A stretch of DNA of 64,000 bases. Source: Strigops habroptila. Lineage: Eukaryota; Chordata; Aves; Psittaciformes; Psittacidae. The translations under genes and the position numbers were made by a program. The stretch lies in the NCBI RefSeq assembly GCF_004027225.2, contig NC_046360.1:2344001-2408000 (forward strand), written 5' to 3'. This document shows, piece after piece, positions 63,988 to 64,000 of this stretch. The notes beneath the pieces are model-generated. The model saw nothing but the letters and a program-made list of their open reading frames with translations, had not been told where the DNA came from and ran no database searches. Within the stretch, counting starts at the first letter, position 1, and each line of letters begins with the position of its first letter.

Positions 63988-64000
63988 CTAAGAGCTGGAA

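Noticed and set aside
1-64000. CRISPR arrays, bacterial operons, tRNA or rRNA genes, endogenous retroviruses or LTR elements
   Set aside because: No regularly spaced repeats, cloverleaf genes, LTR pairs or viral-type open frames were recognised. All coding signal is host multi-exon genes, and the only mobile elements are short CR1 tails.

Overview
This window is vertebrate nuclear DNA, almost certainly avian and chicken-like. It has multi-exon genes with GT-AG introns, CpG-island promoters and short CR1 LINE tails ending in the ATTCTRTG-type repeat typical of birds. I saw no bacterial, viral or LTR-type features. Five host genes were rebuilt by hand by matching exon phase and known protein sequence. 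Orthology rests on recalled vertebrate proteins, not on a database search.

Layout, left to right. (1) 285-9296, minus strand: 5' half of TCTN1 (tectonic-1, ciliary transition zone), seven coding exons; the gene runs off the left edge. (2) 9297-17052: TCTN1-PPTC7 intergenic region with a CpG island at each end and a striking inverted repeat at 14878-14964. (3) 17053-35689, plus strand: complete PPTC7 (mitochondrial PP2C phosphatase), six coding exons, with a long 3'UTR reaching about 39.18 kb. (4) 40125-48527, minus strand: complete RAD9B (9-1-1 clamp paralogue), eleven coding exons, convergent with PPTC7. (5) 48747-52226, plus strand: complete VPS29 (retromer), divergent from RAD9B across a CpG-island promoter with about 220 bp between start codons. 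VPS29 holds a 12-nt in-frame microexon in intron 1. (6) 53973-63987, minus strand: C-terminal quarter of KNTC1 (ROD, kinetochore RZZ complex), sixteen exons; the 5' part lies beyond the right edge.

The order TCTN1-PPTC7-RAD9B-VPS29 matches the human 12q24.11 block in order and relative orientation. KNTC1 next to VPS29 does not: in human, FAM216A and GPN3 flank VPS29, and KNTC1 lies about 12 Mb away at 12q24.31. This points to a rearrangement breakpoint just after VPS29. The genes do not form one pathway (cilium, mitochondrial CoQ/mitophagy, DNA-damage clamp, endosomal sorting, mitotic checkpoint). Their only visible coupling is shared or facing promoters and convergent 3' ends.

The most interesting signals are the VPS29 AGHR microexon, the 21-nt TCTN1 microexon, the 14.9 kb hairpin, the KNTC1 junction, and a reading-phase gap between the two most upstream KNTC1 exons, which suggests a missed small exon or an unusual donor.
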